Assembly: GCF_902167145.1 (NCBI RefSeq)
Contig: NC_050102.1
Coordinates: 1,674,001 to 1,738,000 of the forward strand
Direction: 5' to 3'
Origin: Zea mays
Lineage: Eukaryota; Streptophyta; Magnoliopsida; Poales; Poaceae
DNA: 64,000 nucleotides
Part shown: in pieces, positions 1-11,104 of the stretch
How the letters are laid out: every line of letters begins with the position of its first letter
Position numbering within the stretch: position 1 is the first letter of the stretch
The notes under the pieces: generated by a model
The model's database searches: none
What the model was told of the DNA's origin: nothing
What the model saw: only the letters and a program-made list of their open reading frames with translations
Position numbers and translations under genes: made by a program

Positions 1-2714
1 TGTCCGACAATAAATATTCGAGAACGAAAATATTATTTCTTAAATCTATAATGGAGCGAGAAAAATAAAATGGCCTTTAAGATCAAAGAAAAATTTGTTT
101 TGTTGGAAACAAAACAATTTCATTGAGAAGACATACTTGCACGATATTATAAGCTCTATTATTAGGATACAAAGAGCTAAGGCTATTTACAACAGAACCC
201 AAACGGACACGCGCATATGCATTTTATGCGATAATGAGCCACTCAACAGAGCGCGGACGAAAACATAGAAAATATGTGCTCACGCTCCGTGTACCCAAAA
301 ATCCGTGGACTTTAAGGGTCTAATATTAAATCAAATTTTAATATTTTCTCTAACATTACATCAGATTCTAATATTTTAAAAATTCATAATTATCCCAAAA
401 AATATTCAGATAAGTTTTTTTTCTAAAAGATCTATAGTTTTTATGATGTTTAGTTGACCTCCTTGAACTATCAAAGTCTAATTTACTCCTCTTATTGTTG
501 GTGGTGTGGGGGCCATGTAGGATGACTAACGTGGCACCATATAAGATGGTTGACATGGCGCCACCTGGGCCAAAACCATTGAAGGCAAATTGGATGGTTT
601 TAAAAGTTAGATGAGCCAAAAATCTAGTTTGTTGGTTCAAAGAGATAAATTGGACTCACACAATAGTTGAGGTAGGTTGATGAACTTTTCACAAAAAAGA
701 GTAGAGGATTTTGGCTAAGAATTTAAATGGGATTTGATGCTACATAGATTAGAAAGGATTTTGGATTTGAATAAAGTTGGTTTCAAAACGTTTGATTTTT
801 TCAGTTATTTTGAAAATCATTTAGAAATATTTGGAACTTTGAAACTATGAATCAAATTTTTCAATATGTTATAAACTTGTTTGTGAGATATAATTGAATC
901 TAGTTTTTAGATGGACCAAAACTATCTAATTTTTAAATTCACCTTCCAAACGTAACCATAATACAAAGCATGAATACAACAAACAATTTAAAGTAATTTC
1001 TAAAGATATATGGATAAAACTTTGTACCAGGTGATAATGGGAGCAATCCTTATAGGTGGGGCTCTATGTCATTAGGGACGACAACTTCAAATTTTTGAAT
1101 TTATGATGTTTACTAGTTGCCAATTATGACATGGTAAAGACGTAAAGTAGTTCACGCTAAATAGAATTGAACTATTAGTGTCAAACATCTCATTTTTATC
1201 ACTAAGCTATACTTCTTTCAACAAAGTTTCGTAAACTATACTACTTTAGCGACAATTTCAATGGTTGCTTATCATATTCATCATAAAAGGTCATATACGT
1301 AATGTATTGTAGTGTATGAAAGTAAAGTGATATTTTCTTGTTATGGATCTGTTACAATTAAATATGGTGCCAAAATTAAGTTATCGGAAGATAAATGGTT
1401 AAATAATGCAACCTATGAGAACAATATCCTTGTATACAAACATCACTCAACACAAAACAAGCCATGGATAAGGGATCTTGTAGGGACAAAATAAATATTG
1501 AACGCATGGTTTTGACTCACCGCGACTTTGTGCTAACACCAAAGTTAGATGGATTTCGTTAGAATTTCATCCTAAATGAGCATTTATTAGTAAAATCTAA
1601 CCATGTTGTTCTAGACCCCCTTTAACAAATGACCAAAAAAGAAGGTGCCACTCAAAATCAAAATCTTCGTTTGGTACCATATAATGTTTGATACTATTAC
1701 TAATGGGTAATCTTGCTGGCGCAACTACCAATGCAGCAAGAATGGGTGATCTTATCACTAAGATGAGATAATTAATTATTAATTTTTAGAATGAAAAAAT
1801 CTACTTAATCTCTTTTGACTATTGCTGGTTGCTTACTTCACCTTCTTACTTATAAAACCGTTTGTTCCGCCCATAAATTATTGAAATGTCTCAATAACCC
1901 TCTGGGTAGTTTTTAAGGTGATTTCGCTGATGTGGCATATTTAAAAGTTTACATAACCCCAAAAAAAATCAAGGGTTCATAACATAACCCGGTCAATTAC
2001 AAAACATGATACAATAACCCTTAAGTATGTAATAGTGTACAAATGATTCTTCCTAGATGGTTTTATATGGTCGTTTGGATATCATATTCCACCACATTGG
2101 TGGCCTAACTACCCGTGTTTGCACGTAGGTCCACTGTCTGTGTGCAAGCATGGGTTTTAAGCTAGCGTAGTGGGATATGCATGGTGTTCAAACATCCCTA
2201 CAACACCATCTAGGGTCATTTCAATACTATTAGATGCTTTTAGCGCTATAATATCATATTTTATAATCGAGGTGTTGTATTGTCAAACCTTGATACGTTA
2301 CACGGCTATGTAGACTTTATGTCACATCACTGAAATCACTTACAAAACCGCTTTAGCTTTATTCAAGATGATTTTAAAGTTTAAGGAATAGAACATATAT
2401 TTTAATAGTTGAGAAGATGAAGTAGACGGGCACCAGTAGTTTGAGGGATTACATAGACTTTTTCTCTTTAAATTATCTTACATATGTGCAGTATATGGTC
2501 TATTATCTTAAAAATGAATGGTTCTTTAAAAATTAAAGCGAGAACTTTAACAATTTTAGGGCAACAAAAGTGAGGCCAAAGACAGGTGGATTCCATCCAC
2601 GACCCCGCCCCACCATATCGCCGCCGCCGCGGTGAGGTCGTGACGCGTCCGGTGATCGTGGCGCCGACCAAGGACCTGACCATCGTTCGTTCTCCGCGAC
2701 TAATGAGGCGTGGT
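1..2714. other. AT-rich intergenic DNA without a recognisable gene
   Basis: This stretch is AT-rich and full of stops in all frames. The few open frames are under 100 codons and match no family I recognise. Apart from the inverted-repeat element at 452-687 I see no supported gene, RNA or LTR. The last bases before 2715 are the left 8-bp target duplication of the hAT-type MITE. Confidence 0.6.
452..687. repeat. MITE-like palindromic element
   Basis: The left arm at about 452-492 (TTGACCTCCTTGAACTAT...AATTTACTCC) and the right arm at about 641-687 are imperfect reverse complements; the right arm read on the minus strand has CAACCTACCTCAACTATT...AATTTATCTC. The roughly 235-bp foldback has no coding capacity. 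The structure suggests a small non-autonomous DNA element, but I could not fix its ends or target duplication, so the superfamily is unassigned. Confidence 0.4.
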
Positions 2715-2958
2715 TAAGAATGGCAATGTGTATATATCCGTCAGGTACTACCATTACATACCTGTACCCATCAAGAAATTTATACCCGTCAGGTTACCCA
2801 TATATATACATGGGTATAAAATTTTATCTATATCCGTACGGGTAATTTTACCCGTCGGGAAATCCATACCCGCTAGGAAGGTCTAAAATTTTAATATTCC
2901 AATCACCCAAAATGTCAAATAAACATATAAAATTAAGTTCAACTTAAAATATAGCATA
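2715..2958. mobile_element. hAT-type MITE, left half
   Basis: It begins TAAGAATGGCAATG after the 8-bp sequence GGCGTGGT (2707-2714). The same 8 bp recur at 16675-16682 immediately after the reverse complement of a matching terminus (TACAGATGGCAATGGGTA read inward). An 8-bp duplication and ATGGCAATG-type termini fit the hAT superfamily. The roughly 500-bp element, rich in TACCCGT/ACGGGTA motifs, was later split by the CACTA element, so the right half is at 16419-16674. Confidence 0.75.
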
Positions 2959-3002
2959 CACTAGTAGAAAAGAGCTCATAGCCTGCGGCACCCATAAATT
3001 AT

Positions 3003-3297
3003 CACTGGCGGTTTCAGTTATCGCGCGCCAGTAAAAAAACAAGGTGGGCCCGGCTTAGGAACCGCCAGTGGAAATAGGTTTCCACTGGCGGTTATCTTAA
3101 CACAACCGCCAGTGGAAATAGGGTATTTCCACTGGCGGTTGGTGTAACAGAACCGCTAGTAGAAACCAATTTCCACTGGCGGTTGGTGTAACAGAACCGC
3201 CAGTGTAAATACCCTATTTCCACTGGCGGTTGTGTTAAGATAACCGCCAGTGGAAATAGGTTTCCACTGGCGGTTTTTCAAGCCAACCGCCAGTGAA
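3003..3297. repeat. CACTA left subterminal repeat array
   Basis: About ten copies of a 15-16-bp motif, AACCGCCAGTGGAAA or its complement TTTCCACTGGCGGTT, are arranged as inverted pairs. In En/Spm elements such subterminal motifs bind the TNPA-type protein that brings the ends together; that role is known for the superfamily and inferred here. The array ends just upstream of the TATA box at 3306. Confidence 0.85.
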
Positions 3298-3305
3298 CTG
3301 TCTGT

Positions 3306-3313
3306 TATAAATA
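3306..3313 (+). promoter_or_regulatory. TATA box of the CACTA transposase gene
   Basis: TATAAATA lies directly inside the left subterminal array and upstream of the transposase gene, the usual place for an En/Spm-type promoter. A leader exon would start near 3340. The next clear splice signal is a pyrimidine-rich acceptor ending at 4750 (TTTTTTACAG), immediately before the transposase ATG. Confidence 0.55.
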
Positions 3314-3980
3314 CCTCACTTCTTCCCCGCGACAGTGAACTGTATGCTCGCAGCCAGCTTTCATTGGAGGCGATTTTGGAGGTCCAGATTTCACAAAAAT
3401 ATAAGGGGGGAGGTTTTGGTCTTCATTTCTTGGAAGAAGGTGGATAAGAAAGGTTGGTTTATGTTTCTTTGTCAATTTTTGTTCATTCTTGCTCAATTTT
3501 AGCCACATTTTGGATCTAGGGTTTTACATGTGAGAGAGAAGAGTATAGCTAGGTAATTTTCTCTATTTCCTCAAATGAGGTTGGATAAGATGGTTAGTTT
3601 TTGTCTATTCCCTCACCTTTTTCATGTTTAGTTCTCAAATAAGTTTATCCATAACACATATTTAGTTGCTTAATGAATGGTGAATGTGTTGTATGGAAGG
3701 TTGGTTTAATTATGTTTCAATTGTCAGTTATTGTTTATTTTTGCTCAATTTTAACTACATTTTGAAACTAGGCTTTCACCATGTGTTAGAGATAGGTTTG
3801 GGTATTAAATTTTTTTGTTTATTAGTTGCTAGGAAAGTTTGGCTTATGTTTCTTTTGCCAAATTTTGTTCATTTTTCCTCCATTTTAGCCACATTTTGGA
3901 TATAGGGTTTCACCATGTGTTAGAGATAAAGTAGTCTAACTACTTTTATTGCAAGAGATAAAGTAGTCTAACTACATTTT

Positions 3981-4588
3981 TGTTAGCGACAAACCGAAGC
4001 ATGTAATTTTACACGACTTTCTAGAGAGGAGAGGGAGAGGGAGAGAGAGCTATTGTTGCCAATGCGCTCGGAGCAGGTGCAGCACTTACCGTCCGTGCGG
4101 ATGCAGCACTTTGCACATCCAGAATGCCCGTTCTTGCACTGATTTTACACAGAGCAGAGCATCATGCTGGAGTCTACCGATCAATATGTATTGTATATAT
4201 ACATGCATGGTAATCTGACTTGCCATGAAAACTTCGGACTGGAAGGGTAGGCAGCAGATGTCGCACTCCAACGCGTCCTTCTCCATGGATAGTGTCACAG
4301 TCGCCTCTTCCTCATCCTCCAACCCCGCCTCTTCCTCATCCTCCATAGAGAAGCCGTGGTCTTTTTCCCGGTCATGGTTTATCACCTAGAACGCAAGGTA
4401 AAATAAAAGCAGGGAGGACTATTCGACTAATATATACATATCAGGCAGTAAGAAACAAGCATCATCTTCAAAGAACATGTTGTGAAAGAACTTGGAAAGA
4501 TGTTTACCAGATCTGATACTTGTGAAAGAACTTCACACCAATGGTGATGAGATACGCGAAGCCAGGAGACGACGTAGTATTTAAACAC
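3981..4588. repeat. Internal duplication unit, copy 1
   Basis: About 600 bp starting TGTTAGCGACAAACCGAAGC is repeated at 8315-8706 plus 10016-10226, where the solo LTR interrupts it. Both copies contain the antisense RING-gene fragment and a shared flank with AAATAAAAGCAGGGAGGACT, and both run into GA-rich DNA at the right. The copies differ by scattered substitutions and by a small block near 4345-4395, where copy 2 instead has an ACCACCACCTTGGCTTTC segment. Confidence 0.8.
4040..4385 (-). pseudogene. Captured SINA/SIAH-type RING E3 ligase fragment, copy 1
   Basis: On the minus strand, exon-like sequence from 4385 to 4224 encodes an acidic run (EDEEEAGLEDEEEATVTLS) followed by ALECDICCLPFQSEVFM. 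After an 85-bp intron (4223-4139) a second exon continues CKNGHSGCAKCCIRTDGKC and ends with CTCSERIG. Together they give the C-x2-C, C-x-N-G-H-x2-C-x2-C and C-x2-C pattern of the N-terminal RING of plant SINA-like E3 ubiquitin ligases. The intron starts GC (GCAAGT) and ends AG. No substrate-binding SINA/TRAF-like domain follows, because the frame runs into GA repeats. This is a host-gene piece carried antisense in the transposase 5' intron; a working protein is unlikely. Confidence 0.72.
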
Positions 4589-4753
4589 TGCAAGAGGAGA
4601 GAGAGATAGAGGAGAGAGAGAGAGAGAGAGGAGAGAGAGAGGAGAGAGAGAGAGGATAGAGAGAGAGGAGAGAGAGAGAGAGGGTTTCACATTTTAGCCA
4701 CATTTTTGGATATAGGGTTTCACCATGTGTTTTATGTTACTTTTTTACAGGTG

Positions 4754-7700
4754 ATGATGGAGAGGATATCCTGGATGTATAACTTATCAAGGCTAGATCC
4801 ATCATACATATCTGAGGTCCATAAGTTTATTGTTGTCGCTAAGAACCATGCTTGGAGAACAAAGACAAAGCACATATATTGTCCATGCATGGACTGCAAA
4901 AATGCTGTTGTATTTGATGACACAGAACAAATCATATCTCATCTGGTATGCCGAGGATTTGTGAAGGATTACATAATTTGGACAAAGCATGGAGAGGGTA
5001 GCTCTTCGCCTTATACAGCTGGAAACCCTGCGAACATCGACGACAGCTTTCAGTTCGTTCACGAGACACAACAACCTCTTCCACAGAGCAAACATGTAGT
5101 GCCAAATGTTACTGATCATGGTTACGCCGGAGGAAATGAACGTGAAATAACTCATGTTCTGCCAAATGTTATGGACGAGGAAGATGCAGAGTTGTTAGAG
5201 GCAATGTTGCGTCGTCATACAAATCCATCGATGTTCTTCATGAAAGGTATGGAGTCCCTGAAGAAGGCAGCAGAAGAGCCTTTGTACGACGAGTCTAAGG
5301 GCTGTACCAAAGAGTTCACGACGCTCTGGTCTGTGTTAAAGTTGTTGATGTTAAAAGCTAGATCTGGTCTGTCTGATGCTGGCTTCGATGTGTTCTTGAG
5401 TATTGTCGCAGACATGCTTCCAAAGGAGAACAAAGTGCCTGCTAACACGTACTATGCAAAGAAACTAATCAGTCCACTCACTATGGGCGTGGAGAAGATC
5501 CACGCGTGTAGAAATCATTGTATCCTTTATCGAGGTGATGATTATAAAGACTTGGAGAGCTGCCCAAACTGTGGTGCAAGTAGGTACAAGACGAATAAAG
5601 ACTATCGAGAGGAAGAGTGTGTTGCATCTGTGTCTAAAGGGAAGAAGCGAAAGAAAGCCAAAAAAAGACTTCAAAATCCACGAGCAAAGAAAAAGAAGAA
5701 GTAGACTATTATGCGCTCAAAAAGATTCCTGCTTTGGTGATGTGGTACCTCCCCGTCGTCGATCGATTGAGGTGTTTGTTTGCTAACCCTGAGGATGCCA
5801 AACTTATGAGCTGGCATGCTTCTAATGAGCACAAAAACGATGGGAAGCTTCGACATCCAGCCGATGGGAAGCAGTGGCAAGATTTCAATGAGAACCACCG
5901 AGACTTTGCCGATGAACCAAGAAATGTTAGGTTCGCACTGAGTACTGATGGAATGAATCCATTTGCTGAAAGGAGCAGCAAGCATAGCACATGGCCAGTG
6001 ATCCTCACCATATACAACCTTCCTTCATGGTTGATGCAGAAACGAAAGTACATTTTGCTAACCATGCTTATTTCTGGACCTACACAACCTGGAGTTGATA
6101 TGGATGTATTTTTAGAGCCCTTAATGGAGGATATGAAATATTGTGGGTAACGGGTGTTCAAATGTTGGATGAGTATCGTAAAGATTCATTCACGCTGAGA
6201 GCAATTATTTTTGTTACGATCAACGATTACCCTGCACTCTTCACATTATCAGGCCAGTTTAAGGGAAAGGTTGGTTGCACAGTATGCATTGATGAAACTG
6301 CTTACGTGTCCCTTACTGCATCTAAGAAGATAGTATACATGAGGCACAGACACTTTTTATTGGAAGGACACAGGTACCACATGCGAAAGATGGATAAGTA
6401 CTTTGACAATAATGGTGAACTACATTCTACTGCTCCATCGGGTAACAATAAAGGTCATAGAGTTTTTGAAATAGTCAAGAATATCAAGTTTGTTTTCGGG
6501 AAGAAGACAAAAGACGGAAAAACAAGGAAAGATGTCAAACCAGCCCCGGGGGCTATATTCAAGAAAAAGTCTATTTTCTTTGAGTACTTGCCTTACTGGA
6601 AAGAGTTAGATGTGCGACATGCGATCGATGGTATGCACGTTCAGAAGAACGTGTTTGAAAGCATAATTGGCACCTTGCTAGACATAAAGGGCAAAACAAA
6701 AGAAGGGCTCAATTCACGCATGGACTTGGTAAATTTAGGCATAAAAAAGGAACTACATGCTGTTCTTCAAGAAAATGGGAAGTATCATCTCCCAGCAGCA
6801 AGCTACAATCTCAATGTAGATGAGAAACATGCGATGTGTGTTTGGCTTAAGAATTTGAAAGTCCCATCCGGATTCTGCTCTAGCATACGAAGTATTGTGT
6901 CAATGAAAGACCTGATAGTCACCAACTACAACTCACATGATTGTCATGTCATGCTGACTACATTCCTACCTATTGCCATCAGGGCTATAAATCCTTTGTT
7001 TTTAAAGATGGCAATCACACGATTGTGCTACTTTTTCAACAGAATTTCACAAAAGGTAATTGACCGTGATGAGTTGGCATCTCTTCAGGAATTTGCAGTG
7101 GAGACAATAGCACAGTTTGAGATGTGTTTCCCTCCATCGTTCTTTGATATTATGGTGCACCTTGTGGTGCACTTGGTGCCACAAATAGAGGCATTGGGTC
7201 CTATGTACTTGCATGAAATGTGGACGTACGAGCGTTTCATGTCAATACTGAATGGCTATGTATCAACCCGTGCTCGTCCCGAGGCATCCATGATAGAGGG
7301 GTACTGTACCGAAGAGGCCATTGAGTCCGGAGGCCCATTCTGCAATAGTATCCTAAAAGATCAGGTTGCAATAGGTCTGCCTCCGTCACGACACGAGGGT
7401 AGATTGTATGGAAGCGGGAGGATGGGACGGAAATCTTTCATCCCACCAGATTACAATACAGTACTTGAGGCACAGCACAGCATTCTACATCAGCTAGCGA
7501 TAATAGAGCCATTTATCCAACAACACATCAATGAGCTTCACGAGCAAAATCCTGGGCATACGGCTGATTGGGTAATGAAGCAACATAAGCAGCGGTTCAA
7601 CACATGGCTAATGGTGAAGGACATTCCACGTCGAGAAACAATAGAAGAAAAAACCATCAAGGGGTTGGCATCTGGACCTTCACGCCAGGTCACAACATGG

Positions 7701-8258
7701 CAAACCTATGACATTAGTGGATTCACATTTTGTACAAAGTCCAAGGACAAAAAGAGCATGTCACAAAACAGTGGTGTTCGATGCGAGGCCATAGATGATG
7801 AAACTGGTGAGATTATTACATATTTTGGCTTTATTGAGGACATATGGGAAATAGACTATGGTACATTTCAGATCTCGGTTTTCTGATGTCAATGGGTTGA
7901 AGACAAACATGTCACGGTAGACAACTATGGTGTCAGAGTTCTTGATCTAAGTAAGGTAGGTTACAAAGATGACCCATGGATCCTTGCTAATCGTGTTGCA
8001 CAGGTCTTCTATGCTGAACAGATCATTTCTAACAATGAGAAGAAAAGCACCGATAAACCGAAGCATGTAGTTTTTCCTGGAAAACAACAAGCTATAGGAG
8101 TTGATGGTGTATCTGATTTAGAGGATTTTAACCAGTTCAACGACATGTCTCTTTTCATAGACCATCCAACCAAGATAAGGAACGTTGAGCGAAGCATCCC
8201 ACGCAATTCGATGCCCTGGGTACGCCACGACGGACAAGGCAGAACAATAGCTCCCTAG
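4754..8258 (+). pseudogene. TNP2-like CACTA transposase, broken
   Basis: The start is ATG 4754, right after the acceptor at 4750, because the product then opens with the transposase-associated domain (ISWMY, CPCMDCKN, HLVCRGF...YIIWTKHGE within the first 80 residues). The Tnp2 domain, the DUF4218-like region (FDIMVHLVVHLVPQ, MWTYERFMSILNGY) and a DUF4216-like C-terminus follow; this protein cuts and joins the element ends in En/Spm-type systems. The reading frame is broken three times. It shifts in an A-rich lysine tract (about 5641-5704) and again near 6135-6150, and an in-frame TGA lies at 7884-7886; the frame then stays open to TAG 8256-8258. No spliced exon pattern was needed to explain the rest. 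It is transcribed in the same direction as the downstream Ulp1-type gene. A functional transposase is unlikely. Confidence 0.88.
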
Positions 8259-8314
8259 ATTATATAGTTGTCATGTAATTGATTATTGTTAGGACATGTC
8301 ATGTAATTGATTAT

Positions 8315-8706
8315 TGTTAGCGACAAACCGAAGCATGTAATTTTACACGACTTTCTAGAGAGGAGAGGGAGAGGGAGAGAGAGAGCTATTGTTGCCAATG
8401 CGCTCGGAGCAGGTCCAGCACTTACCGTCCGTGTGGATGCAGCACTTTGCACATCCAGAATGCCCGTTCTTGCACTGATTTTACACAGAGCAGAACATTA
8501 TGCTGGAGCCTACCGATCAATATGTACTGTATATATACATGCATGGTAATCTGACTTGCCATGAAAACTTCGGACTGGAAGGGTAGGCAGCAGACGTCGC
8601 ACTCCAGCGCGTCCTTCTCCACGGATAGTGTCACAGTCGCCTCTTCCTCATCCTCCAACCCCGCCTCTTCCTCATCCTCCACCACCACCTTGGCTTTCTT
8701 TGGAGT
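8315..8706. repeat. Internal duplication unit, copy 2 (left part)
   Basis: This is the second copy of the unit at 3981-4588. It follows the transposase stop closely and is interrupted at 8707 by the solo LTR; the remainder is at 10016-10226. The left boundary shares AAACCGAAGCATGTA with the transposase coding sequence at 8055-8069. Confidence 0.8.
8376..8706 (-). pseudogene. Captured SINA/SIAH-type RING fragment, copy 2
   Basis: This has the same two-exon structure as copy 1. Exon 1 (8706 down to 8560) encodes TPKKAKVVVEDEEEAG, an acidic stretch and ALECDVCCLPFQSEVFM. The 85-bp intron (8559-8475) again opens GCAAGT and ends AG, and exon 2 runs from 8474 with CKNGHSGCAKCC and CTCSERIG. The exon 1 frame stays open across the solo LTR site into 10016-10040. 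The nuclear-signal-like KKAK before the acidic stretch resembles the N-termini of plant SINA-like ligases. The zinc-ligand spacing is intact, but the rest of the ligase is missing. Confidence 0.72.
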
Positions 8707-10015
8707 TGAAAGGGAATTAGGCTTACACCTAGTTCCTAAATAATTTTGGTGGTTGAATTGCCCAATACAAATAATTGGACTAACTAGTTTGTTCTAGTGT
8801 ATAAGTTATACAGGTGCTAAAGGTTCACTCTTAGCCAATAAAAAGACCAAGAGTTGGGTTCAACAAAAGAGCAAAGGGCCAACCGAAGGCACCTCTGGTC
8901 TGGCACACCGGACTGTCCGGTGTGCCACCGGACATGTCCGGTGCACCAGAGGACTCCAACTCGAACTCGCCACCTTCGGGAATTTCCAGAGGCACTCGCG
9001 CTATAATTCACCGGACTGTCCGGTGTACACCGGACAGTGTCCGGTGCGCCAAGGAAGAGCGGCCTCAGGAACTCGCCAGCTTCGGGAATCTCCAACGGCT
9101 AGTCCGCTATAATTCACCGGACATGTCCGGTGTGCACCGGACTGTCCGGTGCAACTCCGGAGCAACGGATACTTCGCGCCAACGGTCACCTGCAGGCACA
9201 TTCAATGCGCGCCAGAAGCGCGCAGAAGTCAGGCACGCCCATACTGGCGCACCGGACATTGAACAGTACATGTCCGGTGTGCACCGGACATCCAGGCAGG
9301 CCCACAAGTCAGAAGCTCCAACGGTCGGAATCCAACGGAACTGGTGACGTGGCTGGGGCACCGGACATGTCCGGTGTGCACCGGACTGTCCGGTGCGCCA
9401 TCGAACAGACAGCCTCCACCAACGGTCAAGTTGGTGGTTGGGGCTATAAATACCCCAACCACCCCACCATTCATTGCATCCAAGTTTTCCAGCTTCCAAC
9501 CACTATACAAGAGCTAGCATTCATTGCAAAGCACACCAAAAGAGATCAAATCCTCTCCCAACTCCACACAAAGCTTTAGTGACTAGAGAGAGTGATTTGT
9601 AGTGTTCATTTGAGCTCTTGCGCTTGGATCGCTTCTTTTCTTTGGCATTCTTTCTTGTGATCAAACACTCACTTGTAATTGAGGCAAGAGACACCAATCG
9701 TGTGGTGGTCCTTGCGGGAAGTTTGATTCCCAAGTGATTTGAGAAGAGAAGCTCACTCGGTCCGAGGGACCGTTTGAGAGAGGGAAGGGTTGAAAGAGAC
9801 CCGGCCTTTGTGGCCTCCTCAACGGGGAGTAGGTTTGAGAGAACCGAACCTCGGTAAAACAAATCCACGTGTCTCACTTTATTATTCGCTTTCGATTTGT
9901 TTTGCGCCCTCTCTCGCGGACTCTATTATATTTCTAACGCTAACCCGGCTTGTAGTTGTGATTATTTTGAGAATTTCAGTTTCGCCCTATTCACCCCCCC
10001 TCTAGGCGACTTTCA
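8707..10015 (+). mobile_element. Solo LTR of an Opie-like Copia element
   Basis: The 1309-bp LTR begins TGAAAGGGAATTAGG and ends GACTTTCA, with identical 5-bp flanks GGAGT at 8702-8706 and 10016-10020. It aligns end to end with the two LTRs of the Opie-like element at 36366-45815 but differs at many positions, so it belongs to an older or different subfamily. It has a TATAAATA box at 9445-9452 and the paired CACCGGAC...GTCCGGTG palindromes. No internal sequence remains, as expected after recombination between the two LTRs of a complete element. Confidence 0.93.
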
Positions 10016-10226
10016 GGAGTGCCACCGTCAGAGGAAGAGGCAAAATAAAAGCAGGGAGGACTATTCGACTAATATATACATATCAGACAGTAAGAAACAA
10101 GAATCTTCAAAGAACATGTTGTGAAAGAACTTGGAAAGATTTTTACCAGATCCGATACTTGTGAAGGAACTTCACACCAATGGTGATGAGAGACGCGAAG
10201 CCAAGAGACGGCGTAGTATTTAAACA
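10016..10226. repeat. Internal duplication unit, copy 2 (right part)
   Basis: This continues the duplicated unit after the solo LTR: it matches 4395-4588 from AAAATAAAAGCAGGGAGG to the GTAGTATTTAAACA block. The first five bases are the LTR target duplication. Confidence 0.78.
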
Positions 10227-10239
10227 ACATGTTCTTCGA

Positions 10240-10531
10240 AGAGAGAGGAGAGAGAGAGGGAAGAGATAGAGGAGAGAGAGGAGAGAGAGGAGAGATAGAG
10301 GATAGAGAGAGAGAGGGAAGAGAGAGGAGGGAGAGGGGAGAGAGAGGAGCTAGGGAGAGGAGAGAGAGAGGAGAGAGAGAGGAGAGAGAGAGAGGGAAGA
10401 GATAGAGGAGAGAGAGGAGAGATAGAGGAGAGAGAGGAGAGATAGAGGAGAGAGAGAGGGAAGAGAGAGGAGGGAGAGGGGAGAGAGAGAGAGGAGAGAG
10501 AGAGAGGGGAGAGAGAGAGGAGGGAGAGAGA
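10240..10531. repeat. GA-rich simple repeat
   Basis: Nearly pure purine on the plus strand, made of GAGAGAGAG, GATAGAGGAGAGA and GGGAAGAGAGAGGAGGGA units. It joins the duplicated unit to an AT-rich spacer (10532-10645, TATATA-rich). Open frames through it are low-complexity (leucine/serine on the minus strand) and are not genes. Confidence 0.85.
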
Positions 10532-10649
10532 GAAGTAATATATAAATATATATATTATGTATACTAAATATATATATATATAATTAATATGTATAAAAAT
10601 ATATATAATTAATGTATGAATATACAATAAAAAATAATATACTAAAAAC

Positions 10650-10840
10650 ATTACTACTGGCGGTTCACAACGAAAACCGCCAGTATAAATTATTTCTACT
10701 AGCGGTTGTCGATGAAAACCGCCAGTAGAAATGGCCTCCACAGTCTGTGGATGGCATTTCTACTGGCGGTTCTCTATGACAACCGCCAGTAGAAATGATT
10801 TCTACTGGCGGTTTTCGTTGTCAACCGCCAGTAGAAATAT
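10650..10840. repeat. Internal CACTA subterminal-type array
   Basis: Six to eight copies of ACCGCCAGTAGAAAT or its complement ATTTCTACTGGCGGTT lie as inverted pairs in the middle of the element. The copies carry A where the left-end array carries G (CAGTAGAAA against CAGTGGAAA), so they look like the subterminal array of a related but different CACTA subfamily. The array sits directly upstream of the TATA box for the second gene. Confidence 0.82.
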
Positions 10841-10844
10841 CTCC

Positions 10845-10852
10845 TATATAAA
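10845..10852 (+). promoter_or_regulatory. TATA box of the transposase-24/Ulp1 gene
   Basis: TATATAAA is followed by a GC-rich leader (about 10880-10996) and a consensus 5' splice site (CCGTAG|GTAAGT, GT at 10997). A matching acceptor AG is at 12198-12199, five bases before the ATG at 12204, which gives a 1.2-kb leader intron. Promoter, leader and intron make this an independent transcription unit. Confidence 0.6.
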
Positions 10853-11104
10853 GGAGCGCGCGCGGGGCCGAAAAATTTCGCTAAGTCTCTGGCGCCCTGT
10901 CTTTCCATCTTCCCGCTGTCAGGCTGCCAAAAATTCGCCCGACGATTTTCTCCGCCGTGCGCCGTCGTCGTTCACGCCGTCGTCCCCGCGCCGTAGGTAA
11001 GTTCTTCTCTCTCTCTATCCCTTTCTTCGACTATGATCGCTCGGGCATGCGCGCCGCCGCCGCCGTGCAAGCGCCGCCGTGCACGCGCCGCGGCTAAACC
11101 CTAA

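Larger units (their letters stand above)
3314..4753 (+). other. Leader and 5' intron of the transposase gene
   Basis: There is no sense-strand coding. The segment contains short repeated blocks around 3500-3960 (variants of CATTTTGGATATAGGGTTTCACCATGTG occur near 3490, 3760, 3890 and 4690) and the antisense captured RING fragment unit at 3981-4588. A GA-rich tract at 4589-4682 follows, and the acceptor at 4741-4750 ends the segment. The 5' donor was not pinned down. Confidence 0.45.

Noticed and set aside
1312..1494. Small open frame of 60 codons in the left intergenic region
   Set aside because: It is AT-rich, has no recognisable domain, promoter or splice context, and is of a length expected by chance.
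3003..3297. Regularly spaced repeats as a CRISPR-like array
   Set aside because: The repeats are inverted pairs at the end of a transposon with CACTA termini in a plant genome; there are no uniform spacers and no cas genes.
4040..4385. Captured RING sequence as a functional E3 ligase gene
   Set aside because: Only the RING and an acidic leader are present, the downstream substrate-binding domain is absent, and the frame ends in GA repeats.
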